Part shown: piece by piece, positions 50,444 to 59,975 of the stretch
Numbering within the stretch: the first letter of the stretch is position 1
Layout of the letters: each line of letters opens with the position of its first letter
Source: Clostridiales bacterium Firm_13
Lineage (GTDB): Bacteria > Bacillota > Clostridia > Saccharofermentanales > Saccharofermentanaceae
Direction of reading: 5' to 3'
Length of the DNA stretch: 64,000 nucleotides
Assembly: GCA_001603035.1 (NCBI GenBank)
Contig: LVAS01000002.1
Location: 1 to 64,000 of the forward strand
Position numbers and translations under genes: made by a program
Notes under the pieces: generated by a model
The model's input: the letters and a program-made list of their open reading frames with translations, nothing else
Told to the model about the DNA's origin: nothing
Database searches by the model: none

Positions 50444-51895
50444 ATGGCTGTGCTTACATTATCGGAAATCCTGATCGCGACGGACGGTACACTTGTCGGT
50501 TCGGTTGAGAATACGAATGCAGACTCTGTTTTTTCGGGCGTTTCGACAGATACGCGTACGATATTCGAAGGAAACCTCTTCATCGCACTAATCGGAGAGA
50601 GATTCGACGGTCACAATTTCTGCCAAACCGCGCAGGAAAGGGGCGCGAGAGGATTTATCGTCTCACGCGCCGAAGCCGTCCCGCCCGGCGCAATCGGTAT
50701 CCTTGTTGCAGACACGCTGTCCGCGCTTCTTTCTGTCGCGCAATGCTACCGCAAAAAGCTGAACGCTCGCGTTATTGCCGTCACGGGAAGTGTCGGCAAA
50801 ACAACGACGCGTGAAATGCTCGCCTATGCTTTTTCCTCGATCTATCGCACACACGCGACCAAACAAAACCTGAACAACGAGATTGGTATGTCTCTTACTC
50901 TCCTCAGCGCTCCGGTGGACACGGAGTTATTAATCGTCGAGATGGGAATGAGAAAACGAGGCGAGATTCTTGCGTTAACCAAGATAGCCGAACCGGATAT
51001 CGCCATCATTACCAACGCGGGCGTCTCCCATATCGAACGTTTGGGAAGCAGAGACGAGATTCTCCGGGCAAAGAACGAGATCTGCGAAGGGATCCGGGAC
51101 GGAGGCCTTCTGCTCGTAAACGGAGACGACGAGAGACTTCCTCAATATGCGCTTTCTTTAGAAGCCAAGTCTTTCCGTATCGGGGTTGCGACACTTGACG
51201 GGAAAGAAGAAAATGCCGGATATGACTTGTTTGTCGCGGCAAAACCCGGTGATACCGACGGCGAGACAACGAAATTTACCGCGGAAATCGTTACAAGGGA
51301 TAAGAATCAAAAGAGGATCCGCCGAATCGACGATTACGCCGTGCGCGGAGTCGGACTCCATTTTGTGCGCAACGCTCTTTTTGCGATTCTTTGCGCCGTC
51401 GAGCTTGGGGCGGATTCGGAACGCGTGAAGAGAGGACTTCTCTCGTATCAACCGACCGGCAGTCGCGGCAAACTGATCCGTACCCCCCGCTATCTACTCT
51501 ATGACGACGCTTACAATGCGAGTCCGGAATCGATGGCGGCGGCTTTTGAGAGCATTCGTATTTTGGCAAAAGGAAGACGAACGATCGCCGCTATCGGCGG
51601 AATTCTCGAGTTGGGCGACCACGCCGAATCGCTTCATCGCGAGGTCGGCGAAGCGGCGGGGCGCCACGGAATCGACAAAGTGTTTGTCTGCGGAGAATAT
51701 GCCGAAAGTGTCAAAGAGGGCGTCCTGTCGGTCAATCCCAATGCGGAGGTGCTTCTATTTGCGGATCGCGATGCGCTGATCACGTCTCTTTTGCCGGCTC
51801 TGCAACCGGGCGACGTGGTCTTGGCCAAAGGTTCGCATGCCTTCGCTATGGATGCGGTGATAAAGGCGATTCTCGAACGGGAGGAGTTAACGTGA
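50444..51895 (+). CDS. murF: UDP-MurNAc-tripeptide--D-alanyl-D-alanine ligase
   Basis: 483 residues from ATG 50444. VFSGVSTDTRTIFEGNLFIAL at the N terminus, ATP loop VTGSVGKTTTREML, the substrate segment THATKQNLNNEIGMSLTLL and DDAYNASPESMAAA near the end. Adds D-Ala-D-Ala to the stem peptide. mraY and murD, commonly next, are absent; ftsW follows directly with a GTGA overlap. Confidence 0.95.
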   Translation: MAVLTLSEILIATDGTLVGSVENTNADSVFSGVSTDTRTIFEGNLFIALIGERFDGHNFCQTAQERGARGFIVSRAEAVPPGAIGILVADTLSALLSVAQCYRKKLNARVIAVTGSVGKTTTREMLAYAFSSIYRTHATKQNLNNEIGMSLTLLSAPVDTELLIVEMGMRKRGEILALTKIAEPDIAIITNAGVSHIERLGSRDEILRAKNEICEGIRDGGLLLVNGDDERLPQYALSLEAKSFRIGVATLDGKEENAGYDLFVAAKPGDTDGETTKFTAEIVTRDKNQKRIRRIDDYAVRGVGLHFVRNALFAILCAVELGADSERVKRGLLSYQPTGSRGKLIRTPRYLLYDDAYNASPESMAAAFESIRILAKGRRTIAAIGGILELGDHAESLHREVGEAAGRHGIDKVFVCGEYAESVKEGVLSVNPNAEVLLFADRDALITSLLPALQPGDVVLAKGSHAFAMDAVIKAILEREELT

Positions 51896-53226
51896 GCGAC
51901 GAGACTAGGCAAGCGCAGCGACCTGCGGCTCCCCTTCGACTCGAGCTAAATTCGCCGTATCGGATGAATATTCCGATGCTGCTTCTGACTGTCGTGCTGA
52001 TTTGTTACGGCTTGATCATTCTCTTTTCGGCAAGCATGGCGACGGGGTATGCCAACACCCAAAATCCGCTCTCCTATGTGCTCAACCAGGGCAGATGGAC
52101 GATTATCGGGATTATGCTCTGCGCTGTTCTTGTGTTCATTCCGGTGCGGATTTATGACCATATTGGCTTTGTCGTTCCCGTATATTTTCTCACCTTGGCA
52201 CTTGTCGTCTATACAAAGTTCAAAGGAGAAATCATCGGCGGATCCAGACGCTGGATTGTGATCGGCGGGCAGACATTTCAAACCTCGGAATTTGCCAAAA
52301 TTGCTTTGATTTTCTGCATCGCGGGGTATCGATCTTTCACGCTCCGCCTTCGCAAAAAAGGCAAACTCGTATGTAAAACACGACGCGGCCAGTCCTATCT
52401 CGATGCGATCGTCGATATTTTCCTTCCGGCGATGATGCTTCTTGTGTGTTTGGTCTTTGTTTTTTTGCAGCCGCACATGTCGTTTTTCATTATTATGTTG
52501 ACGGTCTCTTTCATCTGTTTTCTTGTGTCCGGAATCCCTCTCAAGCGATGGATTGACGGCGGACTGATGCTCGTACTTGTCCTTCTTATCGGCGCTAACG
52601 GTTTTATGACGTTCACATCTTTTGAACAGAAACAGGACCTTCTCGGCAATTACCAGCATGTTTTGACGCGGCTCGACATTTTTGCCGCGATGAGCGACGA
52701 AGGCGCGTCTTCAGAAACCGACGAGAAAACGACGGATTCGTCCACGGCGGATGAGAATGAAGTCTATCAGAGTAAGCAATCCCGCATTGCGATCGGCTCC
52801 GGAGGCCTTTTCGGCGTCGGATTCGGTAACAGCAGACAGAAATATAAATATCTGCCCGAAGCGCATAACGACTATGTTTTCGCCATCGCATGTGAGGAAT
52901 TGGGGTTCGTCGGAGGCGTGTCCATAATCTTACTTTTTCTTGCCTTTATGGCGGGCGGATATGCGGTTGCTTGGCATACAAAGGGCGTCTTTTCTCGCAT
53001 TATGTGTGTGGGTTATACCAGTCTTATTACGATTCAGGCGTTTCTAAATATCGCGGTCGCGATCGGCGCGATACCGCCGACCGGAATTACTCTTCCTTTC
53101 TTTAGTTACGGAGGGACGGCAAATCTCTTTTTCCTAATCGCCGTCGGAATTATTCTTGCAATTTCCCGTACCGGACTTGCAAGAAAAAAGCAGGTCATAT
53201 CGATACGTTCGGAGGATATAGAATGA
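51892..53226 (+). CDS. ftsW: SEDS peptidoglycan glycosyltransferase FtsW
   Basis: 444 residues from GTG 51892 behind GGGAGGAG. About ten membrane helices; IILFSASMATGYA, GGSRRWIVIGGQTFQTSEFAKIAL, a late GITLPFFSYGGTANL. FLQPHMSFFIIM replaces the usual QPDLGT, so the catalytic-position Asp of many SEDS proteins is not evident there. A long extracellular loop (SDEGASSETDEKTTDSST) is acidic and Ser/Thr-rich. Septal glycosyltransferase partner of the PBP at 46499. Confidence 0.92.
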   Translation: MSDETRQAQRPAAPLRLELNSPYRMNIPMLLLTVVLICYGLIILFSASMATGYANTQNPLSYVLNQGRWTIIGIMLCAVLVFIPVRIYDHIGFVVPVYFLTLALVVYTKFKGEIIGGSRRWIVIGGQTFQTSEFAKIALIFCIAGYRSFTLRLRKKGKLVCKTRRGQSYLDAIVDIFLPAMMLLVCLVFVFLQPHMSFFIIMLTVSFICFLVSGIPLKRWIDGGLMLVLVLLIGANGFMTFTSFEQKQDLLGNYQHVLTRLDIFAAMSDEGASSETDEKTTDSSTADENEVYQSKQSRIAIGSGGLFGVGFGNSRQKYKYLPEAHNDYVFAIACEELGFVGGVSIILLFLAFMAGGYAVAWHTKGVFSRIMCVGYTSLITIQAFLNIAVAIGAIPPTGITLPFFSYGGTANLFFLIAVGIILAISRTGLARKKQVISIRSEDIE

Positions 53227-54338
53227 GCATTCGCGTACTTATTGCAGGCGGAGGAACGAGCGGGCATGTGAATCCCGCGTTGGCGATTGCGGAAGCGATC
53301 CGCCGCCGTGACCCTGATTCGGTGATAGAATTTTGCGGAACCGAACGAGGAATCGAGAGCGATATCGTGCCGCGTGGAGGTTTTGTGTTGCATCCGATAC
53401 GGGCGAGAGGGATACCGACCCGTCCTTCCGTTAAGATGATTCGCGCCTTTCGCGATATGTGGGCGGGTAGAAGATCCTGCATCGCATTGATCCGTGATTT
53501 TCACCCTGACATCGTAATCGGAACGGGCGGATATGTATGCACGCCGCTCGTTTCTGCCGCAAACAAGATGAAGGTCCCCGTACTTCTACATGAACAGAAT
53601 GCGTTTCCGGGTCGTTCCAACCGTATGATGTCGCGCAAGGCTGCCGTTGTCTGCACAAGTTTTGAAGATGCGGCCGACTATTTTTCGAAAGCAAGATCGG
53701 TGGTCTTTACCGGCAATCCTGTCCGTCGAATCTTTTTCCAAATGGAACGCGAGACGGCGCGTCGCGAACTGGGTCTCGCCGAGGATACCTTTTTCCTCTT
53801 TGCCATGGGCGGAAGTCTCGGAGCGCGTACTGTCAATCAATCGATTCTTGCCATCGCGCGCAATATGCCGAAACGTGTAAAGATTGTACTCTCTGCGGGA
53901 AAACAACAATTCGCGGAATTGTCGCGGGTGATTACCGGAGATGGCATCCCGGATAATCTGGAAATACGCGAGTATATCTACAATCCCGAGGTGTATATGG
54001 CAGCCGCTGACTTGATTCTTTCGAGGGCCGGTGCGATCACCTGCGCGGAAATCGCCGCCCTCGGAGTGCCTTCGATTATGATCCCTTATCCGTTTGCGGC
54101 GGGAGACCATCAAACGTTTAACGCGAGATCTTTCGAAAAAAGGGGCGCCTGTGTAATAATTAAAGATGAGGATGTATCCGCCGAGTCGCTTCTTTCCCGA
54201 ATTCTTCCGCTTACGGACGACTCGGAACAACTGCGTCGCATGGGTCGCGCCGCCTCAGCGTTGGCTGTGCGTGACGCGGATGAGAGAATTGTTGACCAAG
54301 TTTTTCAAACCGTCTTGAAGAAGGGACAGATTACGTGA
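53223..54338 (+). CDS. murG: UDP-GlcNAc--MurNAc-(pentapeptide) pyrophosphoryl-undecaprenol GlcNAc transferase
   Basis: 371 residues. GGGTSGHVNPALAIAEAI, HEQNAFPGRSNRMMS, GGSLGARTVNQS and LILSRAGAITCAEIAALG identify MurG (GT-B fold). Makes lipid II from lipid I at the inner membrane face. Overlaps both neighbours by four bases. Confidence 0.96.
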   Translation: MSIRVLIAGGGTSGHVNPALAIAEAIRRRDPDSVIEFCGTERGIESDIVPRGGFVLHPIRARGIPTRPSVKMIRAFRDMWAGRRSCIALIRDFHPDIVIGTGGYVCTPLVSAANKMKVPVLLHEQNAFPGRSNRMMSRKAAVVCTSFEDAADYFSKARSVVFTGNPVRRIFFQMERETARRELGLAEDTFFLFAMGGSLGARTVNQSILAIARNMPKRVKIVLSAGKQQFAELSRVITGDGIPDNLEIREYIYNPEVYMAAADLILSRAGAITCAEIAALGVPSIMIPYPFAAGDHQTFNARSFEKRGACVIIKDEDVSAESLLSRILPLTDDSEQLRRMGRAASALAVRDADERIVDQVFQTVLKKGQIT

Positions 54339-55207
54339 GGGAAGAGTTCGGCGCGGCTGCCGGAAAAAGAAAAGCGGAGATACCCGCTCAAGATCCCGGA
54401 AAGAGAAAGAAGAGGATTCTTCTTCTTTTGATTCTTCTCGCCATTCTTATCGCCGGTATCCTCGTTGTCACTCTTCCGCAAATGTATATCACACGGATCG
54501 AAACCGACGGTTGCCAGTCGATTTCGCCGGACGACCTCATTCGCGACAGCGGACTTGTAACGGGAGAACATCTGTTTCGTAATCTTGGGGGCGGAATTAT
54601 TCCTTTCTTTTCGCTACGTTATGGTAATATAGAGTATAGTCTGCTTAAGGAGTACCCGTATGCGGACAATATCACGGTTCAGGCGGTCTTTCCCTCGACC
54701 GTCAGGATCCATGTTGTTGAAAGGAAGAAAATCGGCTATATCGCCGTTCCTGACGGGTATGCCGTTCTGGATACGGACGGGTATTGCGTAGAACTTGTTT
54801 CCGGAGACCCGCCGGGCAATGTTCCGATCATCGAAGGTCTCCCCGTAGAATCGGCCGCTCTCGGTCATAAGGCGGTCCTCTCCGAATCGCGCGAACTCAA
54901 TTCTTGCATTACGGTACTGGGCGCGATTGTGGCGGCGGATGAGAACAACTCCGAAGCCGACTCGTATTCTTTGATGCCGAATGTCTTGTCGATTCGAAGT
55001 ATCAAAGGTTCGTCGATATTTCTGACGATTCGATTGGAAGGTGTCAGTTCGAAGACTCTTCTTATCAAGCTCGGTTCGCTCAAAGACATATCCGACGCCA
55101 TGACTTGGCTGCGATATGCCGCCTCAAAGAACTCTTTCGACTCGTTGGGAGACGGCTATCTCGATATGTCCGGCGAGGAATATACGTTCTGTCCGACCGG
55201 AACATAA
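54335..55207 (+). CDS. divIB: Cell division protein DivIB/FtsQ
   Basis: 290 residues from GTG 54335. Basic cytoplasmic start, one membrane helix (about 29-50, LLLLILLAILIAGILVV), POTRA domain (YITRIETDGCQSISPDDLIR), then the FtsQ beta domain (YADNITVQAVFPSTVRIHVVERKK shape). Third member of the FtsL-DivIC-DivIB group at the septum. Confidence 0.88.
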   Translation: MREEFGAAAGKRKAEIPAQDPGKRKKRILLLLILLAILIAGILVVTLPQMYITRIETDGCQSISPDDLIRDSGLVTGEHLFRNLGGGIIPFFSLRYGNIEYSLLKEYPYADNITVQAVFPSTVRIHVVERKKIGYIAVPDGYAVLDTDGYCVELVSGDPPGNVPIIEGLPVESAALGHKAVLSESRELNSCITVLGAIVAADENNSEADSYSLMPNVLSIRSIKGSSIFLTIRLEGVSSKTLLIKLGSLKDISDAMTWLRYAASKNSFDSLGDGYLDMSGEEYTFCPTGT

Positions 55208-55222
55208 GGAGGTAGGAAGCGG

Positions 55223-55612
55223 ATGTTGCCTTTACTGGGATTGATTTTGGGCCTTGTGATCGGTTTGTTTTTGAACATTGACATTCCGTCCGCCTATTCG
55301 TCGTATGTCGCAGTCGCAATTCTGGCGATTATTGACTCGATTATGGGCGCGATCGTAGCCAACATGAAGAAGGAATTTAACGTACGGCTCTTTGTTACCG
55401 GACTTCTCGGCAACGGGGCCATTGCGGTGGCGGTCGCCGCGCTCGGAGACCAGTTGGATCTGCCGCTTAATCTTGCCGCTGTCTTTGCTTTCGGCAATCG
55501 AATCTTCCTGAATTTTTCGGTTATCCGAAGAATGCTTCTTGAGAAGTATGATATATGGAAGGCGAACACGCGAAAACAGGACGGAGAAACCGAAATGGAG
55601 GACAAAGAGTGA
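55223..55612 (+). CDS. sbp: Small basic protein Sbp (DUF1290)
   Basis: 129 residues. Three to four membrane segments (LPLLGLILGLVIGLFL, VAVAILAIIDSIMGAIVANM, FVTGLLGNGAIAVAVAALG). DUF1290 family, typically between divIB and ftsZ in Bacillus; function unknown. AAGGAGGTAGG precedes ATG 55223. Confidence 0.9.
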   Translation: MLPLLGLILGLVIGLFLNIDIPSAYSSYVAVAILAIIDSIMGAIVANMKKEFNVRLFVTGLLGNGAIAVAVAALGDQLDLPLNLAAVFAFGNRIFLNFSVIRRMLLEKYDIWKANTRKQDGETEMEDKE

Positions 55613-55665
55613 CACTTTTCAGAAAAATGAACGTAACATAAATGCAACATTTAGTCGCTGTTCTA

Positions 55666-55694
55666 TTGCCTGACCACAATATTTCGTGTAAAAT
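55666..55694 (+). promoter_or_regulatory. Promoter of ftsZ
   Basis: TTGCCT (55666-55671), 17-base spacer, TAAAAT (55689-55694) in the context GTGTAAAAT shared with the mraZ promoter. A TTGACA at 55703-55708 has no correctly spaced -10. The 158-base gap shows no terminator. Confidence 0.6.
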
Positions 55695-55770
55695 CAGGTA
55701 AATTGACACAATAGGTATACATCAATCGCACGTCAGTGAAATGTTAGTGAAATATACGGAGGAAAATTAC

Positions 55771-57252
55771 ATGTCAGACTACAGACTGGGCTTCTCGATG
55801 GAAGAAGAACCCTTTGCCGCTATTAAAGTAGTAGGTGTCGGCGGGGGCGGCTGTAACGCAGTTGACCGTATGATTGACAGCGCCGTGCAGGGCATAGATT
55901 TCATTTCCGTCAATACCGACCATCAGGCGCTCGCGCGCTCGAAGGCGCAGTCCCGCATTCAGATCGGTGAGAAGATCACGCGAGGTCTCGGATGCGGTGC
56001 CGATCCGAGTATCGGAGAAAAGTCGGCGGAAGAATCCAAAGATGAAATTGCGCAGGCAATTCGCGGAACGGATATGCTATTTGTTACCGCAGGTATGGGC
56101 GGCGGAACAGGAACCGGTGCGGCGCCCGTCGTCGCGCAAATCGCCCGCGAACTCGGTATCCTCACCGTAGCGGTTGTGACTCGTCCTTTCCGATTTGAAG
56201 GCCCTCGCCGTTTGGCCAATGCCGAGCGCGGTATCCGTGAAATCGAGAAGTATGTCGATTCGCTGATCGTTGTAGCGAATGATAAGCTGCTGGAGATCAC
56301 GGACGAGGACACCTCTATTGACGAAGCCTTTAACATGGCGGATCAGGTTCTCAAATTCGGCGTCGCCGGCATTTCTGATCTTGTCGCCATTCCCGGATTA
56401 ATCAACTTGGACCTTGCGGACGTGCGTCGCGTTATGACCAACGCGGGAGTATGCCATATGGGGATCGGGCGCGCTTCCGGTGAGAATCGCGCGGCAACCG
56501 CGGTTAAGCAGGCGATCAACAGCCCGCTCCTCGACACGACGATCGACGGGGCCAGAGGCGTTATCATCAACTTCACCGGCGGCCGCAATATGAAGCTCCA
56601 TGAGATTGACGAGGCGGCATCCGTCGTACGCGATGCGGTCTCGACCGATGCCGATATTATCGTGGGAGCCGTGATTGATCCGACCCTCGAAGATGAAATC
56701 ATGATTACTGTCATCGCGTCCGGATTTGAGCGTGCGGACCAGCCGCAGGGTTATCGTCCCGCGACTTCTGTGGTATCGCGTAACTCGCCCCCGATCTCGA
56801 CGCGCGAGTCGACCAATTCCGGTTTCGGCCGTGCTTCGGAAGAGCCTTCTGTTAAGCAACGCCCGCGCGAAGTGCCGCAGTTCCTTTTCGGCGATCCCGA
56901 AGAAGCGAAGCCTGTTGCGCCCGCTCCGACTCCGGTAAGACCTTCCTATGCTACACCGGAGCGGCAACCGGATCCTTCGTTCTATACGCCTGTCCAGCCT
57001 TCAGCGCCCGCTTACGATCCGTCTGCCGGCTATCAGGCGCCGAATTACCAGCAGCAGCCTTCCGGATATCCCGCTCAGCCGGGGTATGCGCCGCAGGCCC
57101 CTTCTTATGCGCAACCGCCCGTTCGTCCCCAGGCGAATCCCGCTCCGTCCAGACCGACGAGAAGCGCTCCTCAGGAACCGCAGAAGGCTCCCGAGAAGAA
57201 GAATAAGATTCTGCCTTGGTTTTTGACGGACAATGACAACATGGATGAATAA
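55771..57252 (+). CDS. ftsZ: Cell division protein FtsZ
   Basis: 493 residues from ATG 55771 with GGAGGA. The GTPase core has [27 protein letters not shown] (tubulin signature) and the T7 loop [11 protein letters not shown]. After residue ~325 comes a 150-residue linker rich in Pro, Gln, Tyr and Ala ([20 protein letters not shown]), then the C-terminal peptide ILPWFLTDN that should bind FtsA, SepF or other tethers. ftsA is not beside it. Confidence 0.97.
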   Translation: MSDYRLGFSMEEEPFAAIKVVGVGGGGCNAVDRMIDSAVQGIDFISVNTDHQALARSKAQSRIQIGEKITRGLGCGADPSIGEKSAEESKDEIAQAIRGTDMLFVTAGMGGGTGTGAAPVVAQIARELGILTVAVVTRPFRFEGPRRLANAERGIREIEKYVDSLIVVANDKLLEITDEDTSIDEAFNMADQVLKFGVAGISDLVAIPGLINLDLADVRRVMTNAGVCHMGIGRASGENRAATAVKQAINSPLLDTTIDGARGVIINFTGGRNMKLHEIDEAASVVRDAVSTDADIIVGAVIDPTLEDEIMITVIASGFERADQPQGYRPATSVVSRNSPPISTRESTNSGFGRASEEPSVKQRPREVPQFLFGDPEEAKPVAPAPTPVRPSYATPERQPDPSFYTPVQPSAPAYDPSAGYQAPNYQQQPSGYPAQPGYAPQAPSYAQPPVRPQANPAPSRPTRSAPQEPQKAPEKKNKILPWFLTDNDNMDE

Positions 57253-57257
57253 GTCAT

Positions 57258-57713
57258 ATGAAGTGTCCATTCTGCGGCCATGACGACGACCGAGTTATTG
57301 ATTCCCGTCCCGCCGACGACGGCGCCGCGATAAGGCGGCGCCGTGAATGTATCGGATGCGGCGCGCGATTCACGACGTATGAGAAGGTTGAAACGCTTCC
57401 GCTTCTTGTCGTCAAGAAGGATGGAACAAGAGAACCTTTCAACCGTGACAAGATTCTGAACGGACTACTAAAGGCTTGTGAGAAAAGACCGGTGTCAAAT
57501 GATCAGCTAACCGAGCTTCTCTCGTATGTCGAAGGGCGGGTACAGAGCGCGCCCAATCGCGAAATCTCCTCACAGGATGTCGGCGAACTGGTGATGCAGA
57601 AGTTGAAGGAGATCGACGAGGTCGCTTATGTTCGATTTGCCTCGGTATATCGGCAATTTAAAGATGTCAACTCGTTTCTGGTCGAGCTCAACGAGATGCT
57701 CAGCAAGTCATGA
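57258..57713 (+). CDS. nrdR: Transcriptional repressor NrdR
   Basis: 151 residues. Zinc ribbon CPFCGHDD ... [12 protein letters not shown] and the ATP-cone domain ([20 protein letters not shown]). Represses ribonucleotide reductase genes in response to dATP/ATP. Starts five bases after the ftsZ stop with no clear ribosome site, so it is probably coupled to ftsZ. Confidence 0.96.
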   Translation: MKCPFCGHDDDRVIDSRPADDGAAIRRRRECIGCGARFTTYEKVETLPLLVVKKDGTREPFNRDKILNGLLKACEKRPVSNDQLTELLSYVEGRVQSAPNREISSQDVGELVMQKLKEIDEVAYVRFASVYRQFKDVNSFLVELNEMLSKS

Positions 57714-57721
57714 GGTAATGT

Positions 57722-58441
57722 ATGAAGAAAGTTCTTGTCGTTGATGATGATCCCAATATTGTGGAAGTGCTGCGTCTCTACTTCGATAAGGACGGATTTG
57801 CTGTGATCAGCTGTCTAACCGGCGATAGAGCGCTTGACACGTTTATCTCTTCGCAGCCCGACATCGTGATTCTGGATCTCATGCTTCCCGGCAAGGATGG
57901 GTATGATATTTGCCGCGAAATTCGGAAGGTTTCGGAGACGCCGATTATTATGTTAACCGCAAGAACGGATACCCTTGACAAGGTCGTCGGACTCGAACTG
58001 GGCGCCGACGACTACGTTCAGAAGCCGTTCGAGCCCAAGGAACTCCTCGCTCGCGTTAAGGCGGTGTTGCGTCGCGTTGAAAAGAGAGAGGAGCCTGCAC
58101 CCCTTCTTTCCGACAACAAAGAATCCGGCGAGGTTGTCCAGTATCAGGGCCTCATCATCGACAAGGCGCGTTATGCCGTCCTTGTTGATGGTCTTGAAGT
58201 TGAGATGCCGCCGAAAGAATTGGAACTCCTTTTCTTTCTTGCGTCGCATCCCAACCGCGTGTTCACGCGCGAGCAACTTCTCGAAAACGTTTGGGGCTAC
58301 GATTTCTACGGCGAATCAAGGACGGTCGACGTTCATGTTAAGCGTATTCGCGAGAAGGTTGAAGATGCGACGAAAGCGGTAAACTGGCAGATTAAGACGG
58401 TATGGGGCGTCGGCTATAAGTTTGAGACGACTTCGACTTGA
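57722..58441 (+). CDS. OmpR/PhoB-family response regulator
   Basis: 239 residues. Receiver domain with acidic pair VVDDDPN, phospho-acceptor Asp52 (IVILDLMLPGKDGY), Thr of IIMLTARTD and Lys of YVQKPFEPKEL; then a winged-helix DNA-binding domain (FTREQLLENVWGYDF, RTVDVHVKRIREKVE). Pairs with the histidine kinase whose gene follows. WalR-like in shape, but the target regulon is unknown. Confidence 0.94.
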   Translation: MKKVLVVDDDPNIVEVLRLYFDKDGFAVISCLTGDRALDTFISSQPDIVILDLMLPGKDGYDICREIRKVSETPIIMLTARTDTLDKVVGLELGADDYVQKPFEPKELLARVKAVLRRVEKREEPAPLLSDNKESGEVVQYQGLIIDKARYAVLVDGLEVEMPPKELELLFFLASHPNRVFTREQLLENVWGYDFYGESRTVDVHVKRIREKVEDATKAVNWQIKTVWGVGYKFETTST

Positions 58442-58466
58442 TCAAGGAAATGGTGCGCGCGTTCGA

Positions 58467-59975
58467 ATGACAGATACCAAGAGGACGAATTCCGTTTATT
58501 TCCGAACGATTATTTCTTTGATCGTTTGCACTATTTTTGTGTTCGCGCTTCTTTGTATTATTTACTATCAGCAAATCACCAAGACGTTGTCGACCGAAGA
58601 GGCTTCCGATCTTTATGATTACGCGGTTCAGTCCGCGACAGGCTATGACAAAGTCACAGCGTCATTATCGACCGACGACGCTGTCGGAGTTGAAGATGCG
58701 TATCTGACGGCGATTGCCCAGGCTTCAGGAACCGCCGCATGGGTTGTTTCGGCGGACGGGACGATCTCGTATGCGACAGAGATCCCCGCACCTTCTATCG
58801 CACAACTGATTCAAACGGACGGAATTTACAAAATGGCGCCGGTCCATATGCAGGGCCTTACTGACCCGCAATATGGCGGCGTTATCTCCGGATCGCAGAA
58901 CGGACTCTTTACGGATCCGAAGAATATCTGGTTATCCGCGGCGTACCCGGTCGACGGGGGTAAGGCGTTTTTGATTCTCCACAAATCACTCAATATTGAG
59001 CAGGAAGCGATTATGACGCTTTCGAACGCGCTCGCGATTCCCGTTCTGATCTCCTTTGCGACCGCGCTTCTGTTATTTACATTTATGACAAGGGCGATTG
59101 TACGCCCGATCCGGCTTCTTTCCGATGTGGCGAGAAAGGTCAAGAACGGCGACTTAGCGGCGCGGATTAAGATGCCGGAGCAAGAATTGTCCTCTCCGGT
59201 ACAATTTGCGCTTGCCGACGAAATTACGGATATGATTACGTCTGTGAATGAGATGATTGAGCGTCTTGAGTCCCAAGAGAATGACAGGCGTGTCTTTGTT
59301 TCCAGCATCGCGCATGATATTCGGACGCCCCTTACTTCGGTCAAGGGATTTCTTTCCGCCATGCTGGACGGAACAATACCTCCGGAACAAATGAAACATT
59401 ATTTGGAAATTACCAAAGCGGAAGTAGATCGAATTCAATCGCTTACTGCTTCCATGTCGGAGGTGTCATCGCTCCGATCGGTCGACGAGCTCAAAATCGC
59501 GTCGTTTGATATTAACGAAATCATTCAGCAGACCTTGGTTGCTTTGGAAGGCCAGTTGAAAGAGAAGAACCTCGGAGTTCAATTGGAGACGGACCGCTAC
59601 GGCGGCGAGTGTCTGCTTGCGCGCGGCGATAAAGAGGCGATTTCCCGTGTCGTTCATAACCTGCTTATCAATGCAATTAAGTTCACTCCGCAAAACGGCG
59701 ATATCGCGGTAACAACGCAGTTTATGAGTAAAAAGAAGATGATCTATGTCATGGTCGAAGACTCCGGTCCCGGGATTCCTCAGGACAAGAGAAGCCGTAT
59801 CTTTGAGAGTTTCTACAAACTGGATTCGTCGAGGACGAACCCGGGTTCCGGACTCGGACTCTTTATCTGCAAGGAAATCCTTCTCGCGCACGGGCAGTCA
59901 ATCCAAGTTGACGACAGTCCGGTTCTGGGCGGCGCCCGATTCCTTTTCACTCTCGACAGCGGAGCAGAATTATGA
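58467..59975 (+). CDS. Membrane sensor histidine kinase (HAMP-HisKA-HATPase)
   Basis: 502 residues from ATG 58467; TTG 58422, in frame upstream, would overlap the regulator gene. TM1 about 15-35, an extracellular sensing domain (about 36-180), TM2 about 185-208, HAMP (VRPIRLLSDVARKVKNGDLA), HisKA with phospho-acceptor His283 in SSIAHDIRTPLTSVKGF, HATPase with NLLINAIKF, DSGPGIP and GSGLGLFICKEI. Acts on the preceding regulator; no cytoplasmic PAS as in WalK. Ligand unknown. Confidence 0.93.
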   Translation: MTDTKRTNSVYFRTIISLIVCTIFVFALLCIIYYQQITKTLSTEEASDLYDYAVQSATGYDKVTASLSTDDAVGVEDAYLTAIAQASGTAAWVVSADGTISYATEIPAPSIAQLIQTDGIYKMAPVHMQGLTDPQYGGVISGSQNGLFTDPKNIWLSAAYPVDGGKAFLILHKSLNIEQEAIMTLSNALAIPVLISFATALLLFTFMTRAIVRPIRLLSDVARKVKNGDLAARIKMPEQELSSPVQFALADEITDMITSVNEMIERLESQENDRRVFVSSIAHDIRTPLTSVKGFLSAMLDGTIPPEQMKHYLEITKAEVDRIQSLTASMSEVSSLRSVDELKIASFDINEIIQQTLVALEGQLKEKNLGVQLETDRYGGECLLARGDKEAISRVVHNLLINAIKFTPQNGDIAVTTQFMSKKKMIYVMVEDSGPGIPQDKRSRIFESFYKLDSSRTNPGSGLGLFICKEILLAHGQSIQVDDSPVLGGARFLFTLDSGAEL

